The position numbers and the translations under genes were made by a program. DNA of 64,000 bases from Streptomyces coacervatus. Its GTDB lineage: Bacteria; Actinomycetota; Actinomycetes; Streptomycetales; Streptomycetaceae. A model generated the notes under the pieces. The model was not told the DNA's origin. It did not search any database and saw only the letters and a list, made by a program, of their open reading frames with translations. Every line of letters begins with the position of its first letter. Positions within the stretch are counted from its first letter, which is position 1. Positions 1 to 7,748 of this stretch are shown here, one piece after another. The stretch covers positions 1 through 64,000 of the forward strand of contig NZ_JARHTP010000007.1 of assembly GCF_029223485.1 (NCBI RefSeq). Reading direction: 5' to 3'.

Positions 1-126
1 CAGGCTGAACGGCACGCAGCATTCGCCGGCTGGCTGCACACCTACAATCACCACCGCGGACACACCGCGCTGAAGGGCCAGCCACCCGCCAGCCGCGTTC
101 CTAACCTCTCAGGGCAATACACCTAG
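1..126 (+). mobile_element. IS481-type transposase, C-terminal fragment
   Basis: The first 41 codons are open from the window edge to a TAG at 124-126. They encode the typical end of an IS481/rve integrase: a W-L-H-T-Y-N-H-H-R motif followed by H-T-A-L and a terminal SRVPNLSGQYT. The 5' part lies outside the window. Directly downstream is a truncated oxidoreductase gene, so this IS copy probably inserted into it. Family assignment rests on the C-terminal motif only. Confidence 0.8.
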
Positions 127-140
127 CCCGCCCGGCCCGC

Positions 141-539
141 CTGACCGTGCTCGATCTGCTCGGCTGGCCGCAGCACCGGGTGCGGGTCGCCTTCGAGTGC
201 CGCACCAGCGGCGTCCAGCACCACACGTTCGCCGGGCCGCTCCTGTACGACGTGCTGTCCGACGCGGGCCCCGGCTTCGACCCCGTCCGCCGCAAGGACC
301 GGCTGCGCTTCCTGATCGCCGTGAGCGGCACGGACGGTCATCACACGCTGCTGACCTGGGCCGAGATCGACCCCGACTTCGCCCACGCGCCCGTGCTGCT
401 CGCGGCCTCCATCGACGACACCCCCCTCGACCGGGCCGGACCGCAGCTGGCGCTGCCGCAGGACCGGTGCGGGGCCCGCTACATCAGCGGGATCCGGGCA
501 ATCCGGGTGGACGGGGGCTACCCGCGTCCCGAAGCCTGA
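141..539 (+). pseudogene. Molybdopterin-dependent oxidoreductase, 5'-truncated remnant
   Basis: The reading frame is open from just after the transposase stop. It encodes about 130 residues resembling the C-terminal half of small sulfite-oxidase-like molybdopterin oxidoreductases, with the motifs TSGVQHHTF, GPLLYDVL, RRKDRLRFL and LPQDRCGARYISG. A possible GTG start lies at 147 but no good ribosome binding site precedes it. The first residues already match the interior of the family, so the N-terminus is missing. Inference: the IS481 element removed or displaced the 5' part. A shortened protein made from 147 cannot be excluded. Confidence 0.7.
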
Positions 540-583
540 GCCACACCAGGTCCCGCCGTGCCGGACCGACGCGTGCGTGTGAT

Positions 584-1258
584 CTATCGCCTGGCCTGGG
601 TCACCCGCCACAGCCTGCGGGGCAGTTCGCCCTCCTCGAAGGCGTGCACCCCGTGCAGATGCCAGCCCTTGGCCAGGTCGTGGATCAGGTCCGCGTCGAA
701 GAAGTGCACGGCGAAACCGCCGTGTTCGTAGATGTTGTCGCCGTGGGAGACACCGGCGCCGAAGTGCGCGTCTCCCGTGTGCCGGACCGTGTAGACGAGG
801 AGCCCGCCGGGGCGCAGCACCCGGGCGGCCTCGTCGACGACGGCCCGGATCTCCCGTGTCGACAACGCCATGCACAGCAGCATGTGCGCGAACACGGCAT
901 CCACGCAGCCGTCGGGCAGCGGCAGCGGATCGCGTACGTCGTGCACGGTGGCCGTGACCCGGTCCGCAAGGCCGGACTCCCTTGCCGCGGCGGTGAGTTG
1001 GCCGAGGGCGGTGGCGCTGAAGTCGGTGGCGTGCACGGTGAAGCCCTCGCGGGCGAAGAACAGCGCGTCCCGGCCATGCCCGGCACCGAGTTCGAGGACC
1101 GTGCGGGCACCGGCGGCGCGGAAGTCGGCGGCAGCGTCCCGGGCGGCCTCGGAGGGCTGCGTGCCGTACATCCGCGGATGCGCGGCGTAGGTCGCCTGCC
1201 AGTGTGCGCGCTGGGTGTCGGCGATGCCGGGGTCGTCCTGGCGTTCCTGATCACGCAT
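584..1258 (-). CDS. Class I SAM-dependent methyltransferase
   Basis: The product is about 224 residues. It has the SAM-binding motif VLELGAGHGRDALFFA and a later VLRPGGLLVYTVRH segment, typical of Rossmann-fold methyltransferases of the methyltransf_11/25 type. I chose the ATG at 1258 because GAGG lies about 9 bases upstream; an in-frame extension to 1333 is proline-rich and unlikely. The substrate cannot be told from sequence. It is co-oriented with the DUF305 gene upstream, but a strong hairpin separates them, so it is probably transcribed separately. Confidence 0.85.
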   Translation of the reverse strand: MRDQERQDDPGIADTQRAHWQATYAAHPRMYGTQPSEAARDAAADFRAAGARTVLELGAGHGRDALFFAREGFTVHATDFSATALGQLTAAARESGLADRVTATVHDVRDPLPLPDGCVDAVFAHMLLCMALSTREIRAVVDEAARVLRPGGLLVYTVRHTGDAHFGAGVSHGDNIYEHGGFAVHFFDADLIHDLAKGWHLHGVHAFEEGELPRRLWRVTQARR

Positions 1259-1310
1259 GGTCGCCTCGTCGGTCCGTGAGTGCGGCGGGGGGATTTGTGA
1301 GTACGGCGGG

Positions 1311-1346
1311 GTGGGAGGGGCCGGCGGGGACACCGGCCCCTCCCAC
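1311..1346 (-). terminator. Hairpin terminator after the DUF305 gene
   Basis: A perfect 14-bp stem (GTGGGAGGGGCCGG at 1311-1324 pairing with 1333-1346) with an 8-base loop lies just beyond the stop of the leftward DUF305 gene at 1353. There is no clear U tract, which is common for Streptomyces terminators. Confidence 0.75.
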
Positions 1347-1352
1347 GGGGTG

Positions 1353-1994
1353 TCAGCCCTTGCCGAGGAGCTTGTTCATCTCCGTGATCTCGGCGGTCTG
1401 CGCGGTGACGATGCCGTCGGCCATGGAGGTCGCGGGGCCGTAGGAGCCCTTTGCCTTCTCCGTCCCGGCCATCTCCACGGCACCCTTGTGGTGCTCGATC
1501 ATCATCGTCAGGAACATGGTGTCGAAGTCCGCGCCGGACGCCTTCGCCAACTTGGCCATGTCCTTGCTGTCCATCATTCCGGACATGCCCGAGTGGGCCG
1601 AGTGGTCCATGCCGGGCATGCCGGGCATGGCCGAGGGCACGGACCGGCCCCAGGACTTCAGCCATCCGCTCATGGTCCGGATCTCCGGATCCTGCGCCTT
1701 CTCGATACGCGAGGCGAGATCCTTGACCTTGGCGGACGAGGCCCGGCCGGTAGCCAGCTTCGCCATCTCCAGGGCCTGCTGGTGGTGCGGGATCATGCCC
1801 TGCGCGAAGGCCACGTCCTGCGCGTTGTGAGCGGCGGCGCCCGACGAGGCCGACGACGAGGCGGAAGCGTGGCCGTCGTGGCCGCCGCTGCCGCTGTCAC
1901 TGCTGCCACCGCAGGCGGTGAGGACGAGTGCGGCGGCGACGGCGGTGGCCGTGAGACCGGCCCGACGGACCATGGACATACGGGTGTTGCGCAT
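1353..1994 (-). CDS. DUF305-domain lipoprotein
   Basis: The product is 213 residues, exported and probably lipid-anchored: a basic N-terminus and hydrophobic stretch end in the lipobox LTAC. The mature part has the DUF305 features: a FAQGMIPHHQQALEMA segment and a second MMIEHHKGAVEMA repeat, plus a Met-rich PGMPGMDHSAHSGMSGMM stretch. DUF305 proteins are ferritin-like helical bundles often found with copper-handling genes, and the His/Met content fits metal binding. The ATG at 1994 has an AGGAG site 7 bases upstream; the longer upstream frame is discarded. Confidence 0.9.
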   Translation of the reverse strand: MRNTRMSMVRRAGLTATAVAAALVLTACGGSSDSGSGGHDGHASASSSASSGAAAHNAQDVAFAQGMIPHHQQALEMAKLATGRASSAKVKDLASRIEKAQDPEIRTMSGWLKSWGRSVPSAMPGMPGMDHSAHSGMSGMMDSKDMAKLAKASGADFDTMFLTMMIEHHKGAVEMAGTEKAKGSYGPATSMADGIVTAQTAEITEMNKLLGKG

Positions 1995-2085
1995 GCTGGA
2001 ACTCCTGCTGTGCTGCGGAAAAAAGGGATCTGGACGTGCCGAGGCGCACCGCGCGCGTACAGATGGGCGCGGTGCCGCGTGGTGT

Positions 2086-2613
2086 CTAGATCCGCAGGAG
2101 CTGTAGTTCCGCCAGGGAGGGCGGCGCGCGCGCACCGTCCGGGGCCGCGCCCGCGTACGGGCAGGGGACATCGGAGGGTACGGGCACTGCCACCGGGTCC
2201 GCGACGAGCGCGGGCAGCGTGGGCCCGCCGCTCAACGCCCCCGACACACAGGTCTGGTCGGCGTGCTGGACATGGCCGCCGCCGCAGTCGGAGCCCGCGC
2301 AGTCGTCGTGCACGGCGACCGCAGCCGTCATGTGCCGGGCAGAGGAATGTTCGAGGACGGCCCCGCCGGGAGCCAGACCGTGCATGGCCAGCACCCCGGC
2401 CAGCAGCCCGAGCGCCAACCAGAAGGGGTGCGCCCTGAAGGGGCGCGGGGAACTGCGCGACCAGCCACGACGGCGCAGCAGACGACAGGCGGCCCATCGC
2501 GCCCCCGCGGCGGAACCGCAATTCGGCCCAGCCGGCGGAGCGCTCAGCACCCGCCACCGCACGGAAGGCGGCGGCGCATCGCGATGCTGTGCGGCGGCTG
2601 TCACGGCGCCCAT
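2086..2613 (-). CDS. DUF6153-like Cys/His-rich membrane protein
   Basis: The product is about 175 residues with one membrane segment (PFWLALGLLAGVLAMHGLAP) followed by an extracytoplasmic part rich in Cys and His (DDCAGSDCGGGHVQHADQTC) and a Pro/Ala tail. This is the layout of actinobacterial DUF6153 proteins. It sits 91 bases upstream of the co-oriented DUF305 gene and may share its transcript. Function is unknown; the thiol and imidazole residues suggest metal binding. The ATG at 2613 was preferred over a long basic extension. Confidence 0.7.
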   Translation of the reverse strand: MGAVTAAAQHRDAPPPSVRWRVLSAPPAGPNCGSAAGARWAACRLLRRRGWSRSSPRPFRAHPFWLALGLLAGVLAMHGLAPGGAVLEHSSARHMTAAVAVHDDCAGSDCGGGHVQHADQTCVSGALSGGPTLPALVADPVAVPVPSDVPCPYAGAAPDGARAPPSLAELQLLRI

Positions 2614-2699
2614 GTTACGCAGCCCGTTCCGCGGGCCGGCCTGTGGACTTGGGGATCCGCAGGGCGGGGCCGTCCCGGCGCATGGCAGGATCGGGCGCC

Positions 2700-3299
2700 A
2701 TGACGGCGTCTCCTTCGGTACGCGGGCTGCGCGCGGCGGTGTTCGCCGCGTTGTGCGTGCTGCTCGCCGCCGGAGGGCACGCACTGGCGACCGGGGCGGC
2801 GCCGCCCGTGTGGGTGCAGGCCTCAGGGTTCGTGCCGGTCTTCGGGGCCGGATATCTGCTGGGCGCCCGGGAGCGTTCGCTGGCCGCGATCGGCGCGGGG
2901 ACGCTCCTGGCCCAGGGCGGGCTGCACCTCGCCTTCGACGCCGTACGGCCGCACAGCATGATGCTCATGCAGGGCATGTACGGCATGCATGCCATGAGCA
3001 TGGGGCACTCCCACGCCCTGACCCCGCACGCCACCGCCGCCCATGTCGGGGCGGCCGTCGTGCTGACCTGGTGGCTGCGGCGCGGTGAGGCCGCGCTGTG
3101 GTCGCTGCTGCGCCGGACCGCCACGCTCGTACCGGGCCTCGCGGCCTGGTGGCAGGTGCGCGGCGGCGCGTGGGGCGTGCCGGCCGCGCCGGACGCCGTA
3201 CGTCCGTGTGCCGACGGCCCGCGGCCGCTGCGGCGACTGCTGCTGCGGCACGCGGTGCAGCGGCGCGGTCCGCCGCCGGGGATGTCGTACGCGATCTGA
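2700..3299 (+). CDS. Met/His-rich integral membrane protein, copper-associated
   Basis: The product is about 199 residues with an N-terminal hydrophobic segment and two or three further membrane helices. Between them lies a striking loop (about residues 85-110) with MMLMQGMYGMHAM followed by SMGHSHALTPH, containing eight Met and several His residues. This resembles Cu(I)-binding Met/His loops. The start at 2700 follows a run of poorly conserved upstream codons. The gene ends 39 bases before ycnI and probably forms a unit with it. The family is not recognised; a role in copper trafficking is inferred from residues and neighbours. Confidence 0.7.
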   Translation: MTASPSVRGLRAAVFAALCVLLAAGGHALATGAAPPVWVQASGFVPVFGAGYLLGARERSLAAIGAGTLLAQGGLHLAFDAVRPHSMMLMQGMYGMHAMSMGHSHALTPHATAAHVGAAVVLTWWLRRGEAALWSLLRRTATLVPGLAAWWQVRGGAWGVPAAPDAVRPCADGPRPLRRLLLRHAVQRRGPPPGMSYAI

Positions 3300-3338
3300 C
3301 CTCGACATCCCTTCCTCAGTACGGAGATCCGCCCACCC

Positions 3339-4073
3339 ATGTCCACTGCACGCACCGCCCTGCGCCGCGTCGGCGTCGTCACCGCCCTGTCCGCCGCCGG
3401 TGTCCTGACCGCCGCGGCCAGCGCCTCCGCGCACGTCACCGTCCACCCCGAGAGCTATGCGAAGGGCGCCACGGACGGTGTCCTCACCTTCCGTGTCCCC
3501 AACGAGGAGGACACGGCCACCACCACCAAGGTGCAGGTCTTCCTGCCCACCGACCACCCCGTCCTCGGTGTGCTCGTCTCGCCGCCGCAGGACGGCTGGA
3601 CGGCGAAGGTCACGAACACCAAGCTGAAGACGCCGGTCAAGACGGACGACGGCACCATCACCGACGCCGTCTCCGAGATCACCTGGACCGGCGGGAAGAT
3701 CGGCGCAGGCCAGTACCAGGACTTCAACGTCGCCTTCGGTCAACTGCCCGACAACACCGACCAGTTGACCTTCAAGACCCTGCAGACGTACTCCGACGGC
3801 AAGACCGTCCGCTGGATCGAGGAGGCCCAGTCCGGCGGGGGCGAGCCGGAGAACCCCGCACCGGTCCTCAAGCTCACCGCCAAGGGCGCCGAGGGCGGCA
3901 GCGCCCCGACCTCGGCGGCGGCACCCGAGAATGCCGGCAGCTCCACGTCGAGCGCGTCCGGCAGCGACTCCACCGCCCGCGGGCTCGGTGTCGCCGGTCT
4001 GATCGTGGGCGTACTGGGCCTGGCAGCGGCGGCGTTCGCGCTCGTGCGGGGCCGTTCCAACAAGGCTGAGTAG
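3339..4073 (+). CDS. ycnI: YcnI family copper-binding membrane-anchored protein (DUF1775)
   Basis: The product is 244 residues with a signal peptide cleaved after ASASA. The mature protein therefore begins with HVTVHPES, placing a His at the N-terminus as in the Cu(II) site of YcnI proteins. The beta-sandwich DUF1775 domain (GVLTFRVPNEE, PPQDGWTAKV, ITWTGGKI) is followed by a Ser/Ala-rich linker and a C-terminal membrane helix ending in RGRSNKAE. In other bacteria ycnI lies next to copper importers of the CopC/CopD type; here the neighbours are the Met/His-rich membrane protein and the DUF305 group. Confidence 0.92.
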   Translation: MSTARTALRRVGVVTALSAAGVLTAAASASAHVTVHPESYAKGATDGVLTFRVPNEEDTATTTKVQVFLPTDHPVLGVLVSPPQDGWTAKVTNTKLKTPVKTDDGTITDAVSEITWTGGKIGAGQYQDFNVAFGQLPDNTDQLTFKTLQTYSDGKTVRWIEEAQSGGGEPENPAPVLKLTAKGAEGGSAPTSAAAPENAGSSTSSASGSDSTARGLGVAGLIVGVLGLAAAAFALVRGRSNKAE

Positions 4074-4098
4074 CCCCGTAGTTCAGTAGCCGACCGTG

Positions 4099-4124
4099 CT
4101 GCGGCGGCCCTCTCGCCGCCGCAG
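4099..4124. terminator. Bidirectional terminator between ycnI and the MarR gene
   Basis: A 9-bp GC stem (CTGCGGCGG at 4099-4107 with 4116-4124) and an 8-base loop sit between the convergent stops of ycnI (4073) and the MarR gene (4138). Confidence 0.65.
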
Positions 4125-4137
4125 CCCTCCTATGGCC

Positions 4138-4650
4138 CTACGGCCCCTCGGACTCCCCGGACTCCTTCGCGAGCTCCGGCAGCAGACCGCACATCGCCTC
4201 GTGCTGGTCCGGGCCCATGACGTGGGTCAGGGCCCGGGTGACGGTCGAGGCAAGGGTGCTCGAGGCCTCCTCCAGGAGGCGGCGGGCCTTGTCGGTGAGG
4301 GCGACCTCGATGCCCCGCTTGTCACCGCAGACCGACTTGCGGGTGACCAGCCCGGCGTGCTGGAGACAGGCGATCTGGTACGTGAGCCGGGTCTTGGGGC
4401 GGCCGAGGAGTTCCGCGACACGCGTCATGCGCAGGCCCGCCCTGGGCTGCTCGGCGAGCAGGCACAGGATCAGGAACTCGTCGTGCGAGACGTCCAGCCG
4501 CTCCTTCACGACCGAGCGCAGCTCCTGCTCCACCGCCCCCATGGCCGCCAGCATCACCATCCAGGCCCGCAGCTCCTTGGGCAGCAGTCCGCCGCCCTGT
4601 GCGGACGGGCATTCGGGCAGGTCGGCGGGGTGCTCCTCGGGGTCGGCCAT
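4138..4650 (-). CDS. MarR-family transcriptional repressor
   Basis: The product is 170 residues with a winged-helix core: ERLDVSHDEFLILCLLAEQP, then the recognition region MTRVAELLGRPKTRLTYQI, and a wing containing the basic segment SVCGDKRGIEVALTDKARRLLEEA. It is divergent from the YceI gene, and the gap holds three near-identical dyads that overlap both promoters, so autoregulation and control of yceI are likely. The ATG at 4650 is preferred; an in-frame extension to 4731 would run through the operators. Confidence 0.88.
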   Translation of the reverse strand: MADPEEHPADLPECPSAQGGGLLPKELRAWMVMLAAMGAVEQELRSVVKERLDVSHDEFLILCLLAEQPRAGLRMTRVAELLGRPKTRLTYQIACLQHAGLVTRKSVCGDKRGIEVALTDKARRLLEEASSTLASTVTRALTHVMGPDQHEAMCGLLPELAKESGESEGP

Positions 4651-4670
4651 GGTGTCGAGTCTACCCGTTG

Positions 4671-4738
4671 TCCAATTTTGGATCGGATGGTTGTCCAGAT
4701 TTGGATAATAGGCTAGCGTGAAGTCATCCAAATTTGAA
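4671..4738. promoter_or_regulatory. Triple dyad operator for MarR/YceI
   Basis: Three copies of a 12-bp palindrome close to TCCAAATTTGGA lie at 4671-4682, 4694-4705 and 4727-4738. They differ from one another by one to three bases and lie in the only AT-rich spot of the divergent intergenic region. MarR dimers bind short palindromes of this kind, so these are the probable binding sites of the adjacent repressor. Confidence 0.75.
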
Positions 4739-4808
4739 GCACTCTGAATGGCGCTGCATCACGGTGCATCGCTGGTCCCCCGAAATTCCCCGCTCACTGG
4801 AGAAGACC

Positions 4809-5324
4809 ATGACCGTCGCCGTCGAAACCGGTGTCTGGCAGCTCGACGCCGCCGCTTCCACCGTCGCCCTGCGCCACAAGACGATGTGGGGCCTCGTCAC
4901 TGTCAAGGGCACCTTCGGTGCCGTCGGCGGACAGGGGGAGGTGCGGGACGACGGCTCCGCCGCCGGCACCCTGACCCTGGACACCGCCACCCTGGACACC
5001 AAGAACAAGAAGCGGGACGAGCACCTGCGCTCCGCCGACTTCTTCGATGTCGCGAACCACCCCGAGATCACCTTCGCGGTCCGCAGCGCGAAGGCCGGGG
5101 CCGGCGACACCGTCGAGGTCTCCGGTCAGCTGACCGTGCGCGGCATCAGCCGTCCGCAGACCCTCACCGCGCGCCTGGCCGGCGCGGACGCCGACGCGCT
5201 CACCCTGGACACGGAGTTCACCGTGGACCGCGCCGAGTTCGGCCTGGGCTGGAACCAGATGGGCATGATCCGCGGCCTGACCACGGTCGACGCCTCGCTC
5301 CGCTTTGTGCGTACGGCGGCCTGA
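4809..5324 (+). CDS. YceI family protein
   Basis: The product is 171 residues forming the YceI lipocalin-like beta barrel: TGVWQLDAAASTVALRHKTM at the N-terminus, LTLDTATLDTKNKKRDEHLRS, then FFDVANHPEITF and the closing RAEFGLGWNQMGMI. Family members bind polyisoprenoid or other lipophilic ligands. There is no signal peptide, so it is cytoplasmic, as usual in Streptomyces. The start at 4809 has GGAGAAG upstream. The MarR operators upstream suggest induction by an isoprenoid, quinone or phenolic compound, but the sequence does not name the ligand. Confidence 0.9.
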   Translation: MTVAVETGVWQLDAAASTVALRHKTMWGLVTVKGTFGAVGGQGEVRDDGSAAGTLTLDTATLDTKNKKRDEHLRSADFFDVANHPEITFAVRSAKAGAGDTVEVSGQLTVRGISRPQTLTARLAGADADALTLDTEFTVDRAEFGLGWNQMGMIRGLTTVDASLRFVRTAA

Positions 5325-5330
5325 CCTCCG

Positions 5331-7082
5331 TCAGCGGGACCGGCCGCCGGCGCTGTCCACCCGGAGGTGGACTTTCATGGTGGACAGCGTTTGCGGGGTC
5401 GGCGTGAACACCCGCAACCGGAGCAGGGCTTTCGGCCCCGGCAGCGGGAACCTCCCCTTGACCGGCCGGATCACATAGCTGGCCGTGGTGTGCGCGGGCA
5501 GGGTGGCCGGTCCCTTCAGGGTCGTCCAGTACTGGCGCAGGCCCTGCCCGACGGTGAGCATGAAGTGCGGTTCGAGGGCGCTGCCGTCCGTGTTGGTGAC
5601 CCGCAGGGTCAGCCCGGTGAGGACGTTCGCGTCCTTCGCCGACCGGTGCACGGCGGCGATCTCCGTCCTGAGCGGCGGCTTCCCGGTCACCGCCACGACG
5701 GCGCTCACCAGCGCCGGGACGACCATCAGCGCGGCCGTCGCGACCAGCGCCGGACGCCGGTACCGGCCGGTCAGCAGGCGCGGGCGCGGCTGCCAGGCCC
5801 GCGCGAACTCGGACGGGGGCGCGGTGATCGCGGCCGCCAGCCACAGCGGGGTCATCATCAGGTAGTACCCGTCCTGGGACCGGGTCGCCAGATAGAAGGC
5901 GCACCAGGGCAGCACGGTCGCCGCCGGTCCCAGCCGGCGCATGAACAGGATCAGCAGTCCGAGCAGGGCCGCGGCCAGCAGCATGCTGGCGTGTCCGTAC
6001 CAGTCGAGCCGGTCGCTGCCGTTCGTGTAGTACAGGGACACGCCCACCAGGCCCTGTCCGTGCAGCGTCGCCCCTTGGATCAGCGGCAGCGCGATGCCGG
6101 TGATCCAGGTGCCCGGCTCGCTCACGATGAAGTACGTGTTGATCAGCAGCCACACGGTCGCGGCGATGCCGACGATCCGCGCCACCACCAGCGCGGCGGC
6201 CCGTCCGCCCAGCTCGCCCCGGCGCACCGCGTAGACCCCGGCCAGCAGGAACGGCGCCAGGAACCACGGCAGCTGCTGCGCCGCACACGCGGCACCCAGA
6301 CACGCGGCCCGCGCCACACCGGCCGCCCCGAGCCGCCCGCCCAGCCCGATCCGCGGCCAGCGCACCACCACCGGGATGAGCAGGGCAAGACCGGTGATCG
6401 CCGGATAGCCCTCGCGGGCGTACGTCGGCAGGAAGGAGAAGCCGAGGCACGCCATGGTCGCCGCCGAGCGCCACTGCACGGGCAGCATCCGCCACAGCAC
6501 GACGGTGCCGACGATCAGCGCACCCGTGCTCACGGCCGTCGCCGGGGCGCCGCCGTGGCCGAGGAACAGCAGCGGTGCGGTGAGCAGCGGGGCGAGCGGG
6601 GGATAGCCGTACGTGTAGTCGTAGCCGCCGTCGAACGTCGTGGTGAGGGCGATGCCCTTCTTGAAGAGCCAGGGCCACGGCTGCCCGTAGACGTGATGGC
6701 CCCCGGTCAGCTCCTTGGCGGCCTGGGTGGTCAGCACCGCCTCGTCGGACCCTCCGTGGTTCATGGCCCACGCGCACAGGGCGAGGACCACGGCGATCAC
6801 CAGGACGACCGCGTCGAGCCGCACCAGCGAGCGGGCCCGGCGCACGACGAGCGCCAGCACGCCGCTCACCAGGATCGCGGCGTAGCAGACCGAGATGACC
6901 ACGGCCACGGCCGGACGGTGGGACTCCGCCTGGGTCCAGATCGTGCGGGTGCCGATGAAGAGACTGATATCGGCGAGCAAGGTCAGGACGCGGTGCCACT
7001 GCGCGGGCTGTTCCGGGAGGGCGGACACCGCCGACTGCGTCCGCCGACCGGGTGCCACCTGCTGTGTTTCTGCCAAGTGCAC
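5331..7082 (-). CDS. Multi-spanning membrane glycosyltransferase (GT-C-like)
   Basis: The product is about 583 residues with ten or more hydrophobic segments from about residue 50 to 430, and a C-terminal extracytoplasmic beta-rich domain. After the first helix comes a loop with GGYDYTYGYPPLAPLL, the PPLAPL signature seen in polyprenyl-phosphate-sugar-dependent GT-C/GT87-like transferases. The likely role is sugar transfer outside the membrane; donor and acceptor are unknown. The start is uncertain: the GTG at 7082 gives a reasonable N-terminus, while the frame stays open further upstream across sepF. It converges on yceI with 6 bases between the stops. Confidence 0.65.
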   Translation of the reverse strand: MHLAETQQVAPGRRTQSAVSALPEQPAQWHRVLTLLADISLFIGTRTIWTQAESHRPAVAVVISVCYAAILVSGVLALVVRRARSLVRLDAVVLVIAVVLALCAWAMNHGGSDEAVLTTQAAKELTGGHHVYGQPWPWLFKKGIALTTTFDGGYDYTYGYPPLAPLLTAPLLFLGHGGAPATAVSTGALIVGTVVLWRMLPVQWRSAATMACLGFSFLPTYAREGYPAITGLALLIPVVVRWPRIGLGGRLGAAGVARAACLGAACAAQQLPWFLAPFLLAGVYAVRRGELGGRAAALVVARIVGIAATVWLLINTYFIVSEPGTWITGIALPLIQGATLHGQGLVGVSLYYTNGSDRLDWYGHASMLLAAALLGLLILFMRRLGPAATVLPWCAFYLATRSQDGYYLMMTPLWLAAAITAPPSEFARAWQPRPRLLTGRYRRPALVATAALMVVPALVSAVVAVTGKPPLRTEIAAVHRSAKDANVLTGLTLRVTNTDGSALEPHFMLTVGQGLRQYWTTLKGPATLPAHTTASYVIRPVKGRFPLPGPKALLRLRVFTPTPQTLSTMKVHLRVDSAGGRSR

Positions 7083-7284
7083 GTCATCGGACGGTAGTCG
7101 CGCCCGGTGAGCGGCATGTGACCGGAGGTGAAGAGTCCGGTGTGAGCCGGGTAAGACCTTTTTGCGCGGCCCGTCAGGATGCCCGGTTCGGTCGCGGACC
7201 GTGTCGCTATTAGGCCGAACGGGTGACTTGGCGTAAGAATTGGCCGGTGCAGGAAATGAGTGCGAGTCAGTTCGGGGGGAGCCG

Positions 7285-7674
7285 GTGAACAGCCACGACG
7301 TCACCGATGAACAGTGGGAGGGGCTCGCCCAGGTCGTGCCGCTGCGGGGACGCGACGCCTGGCCGTCCGCGGTGGACCATCGCTCGCTCCCGGACGCGGT
7401 GACGGAGACCCGCCGCCGTTTCGTGGTCCTCAGGGTCAATGTCTTCGCCGACGCCCGCGAGGTCGCCCAGACCCTGATGGCCGGCGTCCCCGTCCTGCTC
7501 GACCTGAGCAGCGCGGAGAGCGAGGTCGCCAAGCGCGTCCTCGACTTCAGCACCGGAGTCGTCTTCGGCCTCGGGAGCGGTATGCACCGCGTCGACCGCA
7601 ATGTCTTCCTGCTGACCCCGGCGGACACCGAGGTCACCGACCTCGTGGAGAGCGCCGGAGTGTCCGGCAACTGA
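7285..7674 (+). CDS. SepF-like cell division protein
   Basis: The product is 129 residues with the SepF core: FVVLRVNVFADAREVAQTL, VPVLLDLSSAESEVAKRVLDF, STGVVFGLGSGMHRVDRNVFLLTP. SepF polymerises and links FtsZ to the membrane. The N-terminal membrane-targeting helix of the main SepF is not obvious, so this is probably one of the extra Streptomyces paralogues rather than the division-cluster copy. The GTG at 7285 follows a strong purine-rich site (GGGGGGA). Confidence 0.88.
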   Translation: MNSHDVTDEQWEGLAQVVPLRGRDAWPSAVDHRSLPDAVTETRRRFVVLRVNVFADAREVAQTLMAGVPVLLDLSSAESEVAKRVLDFSTGVVFGLGSGMHRVDRNVFLLTPADTEVTDLVESAGVSGN

Positions 7675-7748
7675 GCCCGTCCCCCGATCGTAGGAAGCTC
7701 CCGACGCCGTAACGGTTCACCTCCCGGGCGGAGCCCTACGGTCCGGAC

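Noticed and set aside
5218..6999. 593-codon minus-strand frame overlapping the glycosyltransferase
   Set aside because: It overlaps the yceI gene and encodes an Arg/Gly-rich sequence; the adjoining frame gives a proper multi-helix membrane protein.
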